Shown: positions 4,386 to 7,636 of the stretch, piece after piece | How the letters are laid out: each line of letters starts with the position of its first letter | Position numbering within the stretch: position 1 is the first letter of the stretch | Assembly (NCBI GenBank): GCA_018262385.1 | Contig: JAGSPQ010000143.1 | Location: 1-7,636, forward strand | Direction: 5' to 3' | DNA: 7,636 nt | From: Myxococcaceae bacterium | Lineage (GTDB): Bacteria; Myxococcota; Myxococcia; Myxococcales; Myxococcaceae | Notes under the pieces: model-generated | What the model was told of the DNA's origin: nothing | Seen by the model: only the letters and a program-made list of their open reading frames with translations | Databases searched by the model: none | Translations under genes and position numbers: made by a program

Positions 4386-7300
4386 ATGTCCCGGTCGGTC
4401 GTCGAGAAATACTCCCAGATCCTTGCGCAGGACCCTGCGTCGACCGCATTCGTCGAGTTGGCGAAGGCGTTCATCGACAAAGGCGATCACTCCCGCGCGA
4501 TCGAGATCTGCCAGCAGGGGCTGGGGCACCACCCGAAGTCGGTGGTCGGCCGGGTGATGTGGGGCAAGGCGCTGATCAACCTCGGCAAGGCCAGCGAGGC
4601 GATGAACCAGTTCGACCTCGCGGTGAACATCGATCGCGACAACGCCCAGGCCTACAACCTGATCGGCGAGGTGCTGCTGCGCAAGGGGCTCTATCGCAGC
4701 GCGCTGCCGATTCTGCGCAAGGCGGCGACGCTCCAGCCGAATGACGGGCGGGTGAAGCAGTGGCTGGAGCAGACCCGCTCGGCGCTGGCGGGTGGGCCGG
4801 CGCCGATCCTCGGGGACGAGAGCGCGCTCACCGAGTCGACCGACCTGCCGCCTCCGCCCGCCGACAGCGATCCGCAGGCGACGGTGGTGATGACCGCGCT
4901 GCCGGATCCGGCGAAGAAGCCGGCGAAGGTCGTCGACGACTCGGCGATGCCGACGGTGGTGACGGTCGCCTACACCCCGGGAAGCACCTCGGGGCCGCTC
5001 GACGCGCCGGGCACCGACCCGGCCAACGCGCCGTCGGTGCAGACCGACCTGCCGCTGATTTCCGCCGAGGTCGAGCCGAAGACCGAGGCGCACGACGTGG
5101 GCCGCGCCTCGGCGACCCAGGAGCTGCCCGCCACCAACCCGCTGGCGCCGATCACCGCCGACGATTCGGATCCCTTCGCGAGCGTCCCCAGGCGCACCCA
5201 GACCGGCGAGGACGTGATCCGCGGGCTGACCAGCACCTTCGACGCGCTGGCCAACGGCGGCGGCGACGCGGCCGATCCGTTCGCCGCCTTCCCCCCTGCC
5301 GGCCCGGTGGGCTCCGTGGCGGTGGGGAAGAAGGCGCCGGAAGAGCCGACGATCATCCCCTCGCAGGAGCTGCTGAAGAAGGACGAGGAGGTTCGCTTCG
5401 CGGCGCCGCCGAGCGCGGGCGGGCTGCTGGAGGACGTGGTCTCGGCGCAGAACGAGATTCCGACCTCGGAAACGCACCTGCCCCAGCGCCAGCCGGCCCC
5501 GGCCCCGGCCGCGCGCGCGCCGAAGAAGGGCTCGGGCGGGTTGCTGGACGAGATCCCCGACATGCCCGAGCCGATGTCTTCGCTCGAGGTGCCGAAGGTC
5601 GAGATGAACACCCAGGCGACCGAGGCGATCGCCAAGGAGTACGAGCGGGAGCTGCGGGCCAAGCTCGCCGCCAAGACCTCGAAGAAGACCTTCCTCCAGA
5701 AGCACGGGTTGAAGATCGGCGTCTCGCTGGGGCTGCTGGTGATCGTCGGCGGCCTGACCGGCAGCTTCGTCGTCACCCGCCACCGGAACTCGGGCAAGGA
5801 CCTCGCCACCGCGCTGGGCGAAGGCCGCGGCTTCGCCAACGCCGACACCCGCGAGCTCTACGGCAGCGCGCTGAAGTCGCTGGAGGCCGCGGCCTCGATG
5901 GACTCCGGGAGCGCCGAGGTCTGGGCGCTGACCGCTTACGCCCGCGCGATGCTCTACGCCGAGCACACCCGCGCGCAGCCGGACAAGGCGGCGGCGATCG
6001 CGGCGCTGAGCCGCTCGGGAGTGCGCGACGCCTACCCCGAGCTGGCGCTGCTGGTCGACTGGCTGGTCTCGGACGGCGCGGCCGAGCGGAAGGCGCAGCT
6101 GATGTCGAGCCAGATCGAGAAGAGCGAGGTGCACGCCGAGGCGGGCCGGCTGCTGCTGGGCGAAGGGAAGATGGACGAGGCCTACAAGCGGCTCGAGCGG
6201 GCGGTCGCGCTGCTGCCGACCAACGTGCGCGCGCTGGTGGCGCTGGGCGAGTACTACGTCGCGCAAGAGGACTACGAGGCGGCGGTGAAGGTGTTGACCG
6301 AGGCGGCAGCGAAGCTGTCGCCCAACCACCCGATTCGGACCCTGGCGCTGGCGCAGGCGCGGCTGGAGCTGGGAAGAGAGCTGGCCGAGTCGCTCAATGA
6401 CGTGGCGCAGCTGCCTCCGACCGAGCAGCTGCCGGTGGCGCAGCGCGCGCGGCGGGATCTGCTCCAGGGGCGGCTGCAGTCCGCCAACGGCAAGCACGAG
6501 GAGGCGCTGAAGATCCTCACCGACGGCCTGACCACCTACAAAGACAAGGGCTTCGAATTCGAGATGGCGCTCGGCGGCGCGTACCGGGCGGCGGGGCAGA
6601 TGGAGAAGGCCCAGAAGTCGTTCGAGGGGGCGATCAAGCGCAACTCGAAGAGCGAAGAGGCGAAGGAAGGGCTGGGCCGGGTGCTGCTCGCCCGCAGCCG
6701 CGAGCGCGAGCTGATCGCCGACAAGCGGCTGGCTCCCGGCTCGGGCCGCAAGGTCTCGCTGGTGCGCGGGATCGCCTACTCGCGGCTGGGCGATTGGAAG
6801 AACGCCCGCGCCGAGCTGGCCCGCACCCAGGTGAACGGGAAGTACCCCGCCGAGGCGGCGGTGACGATGGCGGTGAGCGACGCGAGCGAAGAGGGCGGCG
6901 AGAAGGCCCTGGCGATGCTCGAGAAGCTGGCCCAGAGCAGCAAGCGCAACAAGGCGACGGTGCAGGTCGCGCTGGCGCGGATCTACATGAAGACCAACGC
7001 GCTGGACAAAGCGAAGGCCCACCTCGAGGAGGCGGCGAAGGATCCGCTCGACTACGAGGCCAACGCCACGCTGGGCGAGCTGCTGCTGACGCTGGGGCTT
7101 CCCGAGGTCGCGCTCGAGTCGCTGACGAAGGCGGTCGAGCGCAACGGCTCGCACCTGGCCGCGCGGCGGATGCTGGTGCGCACCCTGCTGGTGCTCGGCC
7201 GGCTGCCCGAGGCGCTGAAGACGGCCGAGGCGGGGGTGCTCGACAACCCGGACGAGAGCCAGGGCGACTACGCCACCGCGCTCTACTTCAACGGCAAGAT

Positions 7301-7636
7301 CAAAGAGGCCGAGGCGGCGAGCGCGCGGGCGATCAAGGGGGGCGCGAACGAGATCGAGACCTGGCGCACCCGGGCCCGGGTGCAGTTCGCGCTGGCGGAT
7401 CCGCGCGGGGCGATGAAGTCGCTCGAGGCCGCCAACCGGCTCAACCCGAAGGACCCGGAGACGTTCTGCGAGATCGGCGCCGCGTTCGTGCGGCAGGGGA
7501 CGTTCGACACCGCGATGGCGGCGTACCAGGCGGCGGCCCGCGAGGATCCGAAGAGCGCCTGCGCGCGGATCGGCCCCTTCCACGCCCGGCCGATCGGCGG
7601 CAGGCCGGCGGTGAAGGAGCTCAACGAGTGGGCGAA
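4386..7636 (+). CDS. Giant bitopic TPR protein: N-terminal TPRs, disordered linker, one TM helix, long C-terminal TPR array (partial)
   Basis: Starts at ATG 4386 and is open to the window's right edge, giving 1083 complete residues without a stop. Residues 18-120 hold about three TPRs (AKAFIDKGDHSRAIEICQQG opens the first). Residues 136-430 are a Pro/Ala/Thr/Asp-rich, probably disordered linker with recurring short motifs: GGLL at 345-348 and 385-388, DPFA at 262-265 and 297-300, TDLP at 152-155 and 220-223. A basic juxtamembrane helix (415-443) precedes one TM helix (444-464). From about 478 to the edge the protein is an extended series of degenerate and canonical TPRs. The stronger positive charge before the TM predicts cytoplasmic N-terminus and periplasmic C-terminus. 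TPR arrays scaffold protein complexes, so an inner-membrane scaffold linking cytoplasm and periplasm is a reasonable inference. I do not recognise a named homologue. AAGG at 4370-4373 is 12 bases from the ATG, a long gap; TTG 4365 is the only upstream alternative before an in-frame stop at 4353. Confidence 0.9.
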   Translation, partial: MSRSVVEKYSQILAQDPASTAFVELAKAFIDKGDHSRAIEICQQGLGHHPKSVVGRVMWGKALINLGKASEAMNQFDLAVNIDRDNAQAYNLIGEVLLRKGLYRSALPILRKAATLQPNDGRVKQWLEQTRSALAGGPAPILGDESALTESTDLPPPPADSDPQATVVMTALPDPAKKPAKVVDDSAMPTVVTVAYTPGSTSGPLDAPGTDPANAPSVQTDLPLISAEVEPKTEAHDVGRASATQELPATNPLAPITADDSDPFASVPRRTQTGEDVIRGLTSTFDALANGGGDAADPFAAFPPAGPVGSVAVGKKAPEEPTIIPSQELLKKDEEVRFAAPPSAGGLLEDVVSAQNEIPTSETHLPQRQPAPAPAARAPKKGSGGLLDEIPDMPEPMSSLEVPKVEMNTQATEAIAKEYERELRAKLAAKTSKKTFLQKHGLKIGVSLGLLVIVGGLTGSFVVTRHRNSGKDLATALGEGRGFANADTRELYGSALKSLEAAASMDSGSAEVWALTAYARAMLYAEHTRAQPDKAAAIAALSRSGVRDAYPELALLVDWLVSDGAAERKAQLMSSQIEKSEVHAEAGRLLLGEGKMDEAYKRLERAVALLPTNVRALVALGEYYVAQEDYEAAVKVLTEAAAKLSPNHPIRTLALAQARLELGRELAESLNDVAQLPPTEQLPVAQRARRDLLQGRLQSANGKHEEALKILTDGLTTYKDKGFEFEMALGGAYRAAGQMEKAQKSFEGAIKRNSKSEEAKEGLGRVLLARSRERELIADKRLAPGSGRKVSLVRGIAYSRLGDWKNARAELARTQVNGKYPAEAAVTMAVSDASEEGGEKALAMLEKLAQSSKRNKATVQVALARIYMKTNALDKAKAHLEEAAKDPLDYEANATLGELLLTLGLPEVALESLTKAVERNGSHLAARRMLVRTLLVLGRLPEALKTAEAGVLDNPDESQGDYATALYFNGKIKEAEAASARAIKGGANEIETWRTRARVQFALADPRGAMKSLEAANRLNPKDPETFCEIGAAFVRQGTFDTAMAAYQAAAREDPKSACARIGPFHARPIGGRPAVKELNEWA

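Noticed and set aside
4970..5848. 292-residue minus-strand open frame rich in Ser
   Set aside because: It mirrors the disordered linker of the TPR protein, and its Ser-rich composition follows from antisense reading of GAx and GCx codons.
4341..7583. Long minus-strand open frame running into the small lipoprotein gene
   Set aside because: Its translation is Arg/Leu/Gly/Val low-complexity typical of the antisense of GC3-rich coding sequence, while the + strand gives clear TPRs and a TM helix. Only the part from ATG 4340 to the stop is real.

Overview
The window is high-GC DNA and looks like a myxobacterium (Myxococcota, most likely suborder Cystobacterineae). The reasons are the frequent GTG starts, a lipoprotein with four cysteines followed by a long Gly/Ala/Ser linker, a TPR/Pro-rich/two-helix membrane protein, a very large TPR protein, and a near-perfect sigma-54 promoter in an intergenic gap. 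The taxonomic call is inference from style, not from a marker gene.

Layout. (1) Bases 1-90 are the 3' end of an unidentified + strand gene. (2) Bases 104-1823 hold a minus-strand pair separated by one base: a secreted lipoprotein with a probable concanavalin A-like domain, then a TPR-like protein with a C-terminal membrane hairpin. (3) Across a 100-bp divergent gap, bases 1924-3704 hold a + strand pair overlapping by four bases (GTGA): a PlsC-type acyltransferase and an extended-SDR (NAD-dependent epimerase/dehydratase-like) protein that lacks the YxxxK catalytic motif. (4) Bases 3705-3923 contain no protein gene but carry the most striking element: two candidate activator sites, a sigma-54 promoter, and about 79 nt of transcribed sequence with two hairpins, the second a textbook intrinsic terminator with nine T's. 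This is a predicted free-standing small RNA. (5) Bases 3924-4340 (minus) encode a small lipoprotein with a possible NTF2-like fold. (6) Divergent from it, 45 bp away, a giant bitopic TPR protein starts at 4386 and runs off the end of the window.

How the genes relate. The acyltransferase and SDR genes are almost certainly co-translated and probably act together in lipid or envelope metabolism. The lipoprotein/TPR-membrane pair is likely co-transcribed and envelope-located. The small RNA has its own sigma-54 promoter and terminator, so it should respond to an enhancer-binding protein rather than to either neighbour. In myxobacteria such regulation is common in development and starvation responses, and the architecture recalls the developmental sRNA Pxr, but I cannot confirm that identity from sequence alone. 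No mobile element, CRISPR array, tRNA or rRNA was seen, and no gene-free stretch exceeds 300 bases.
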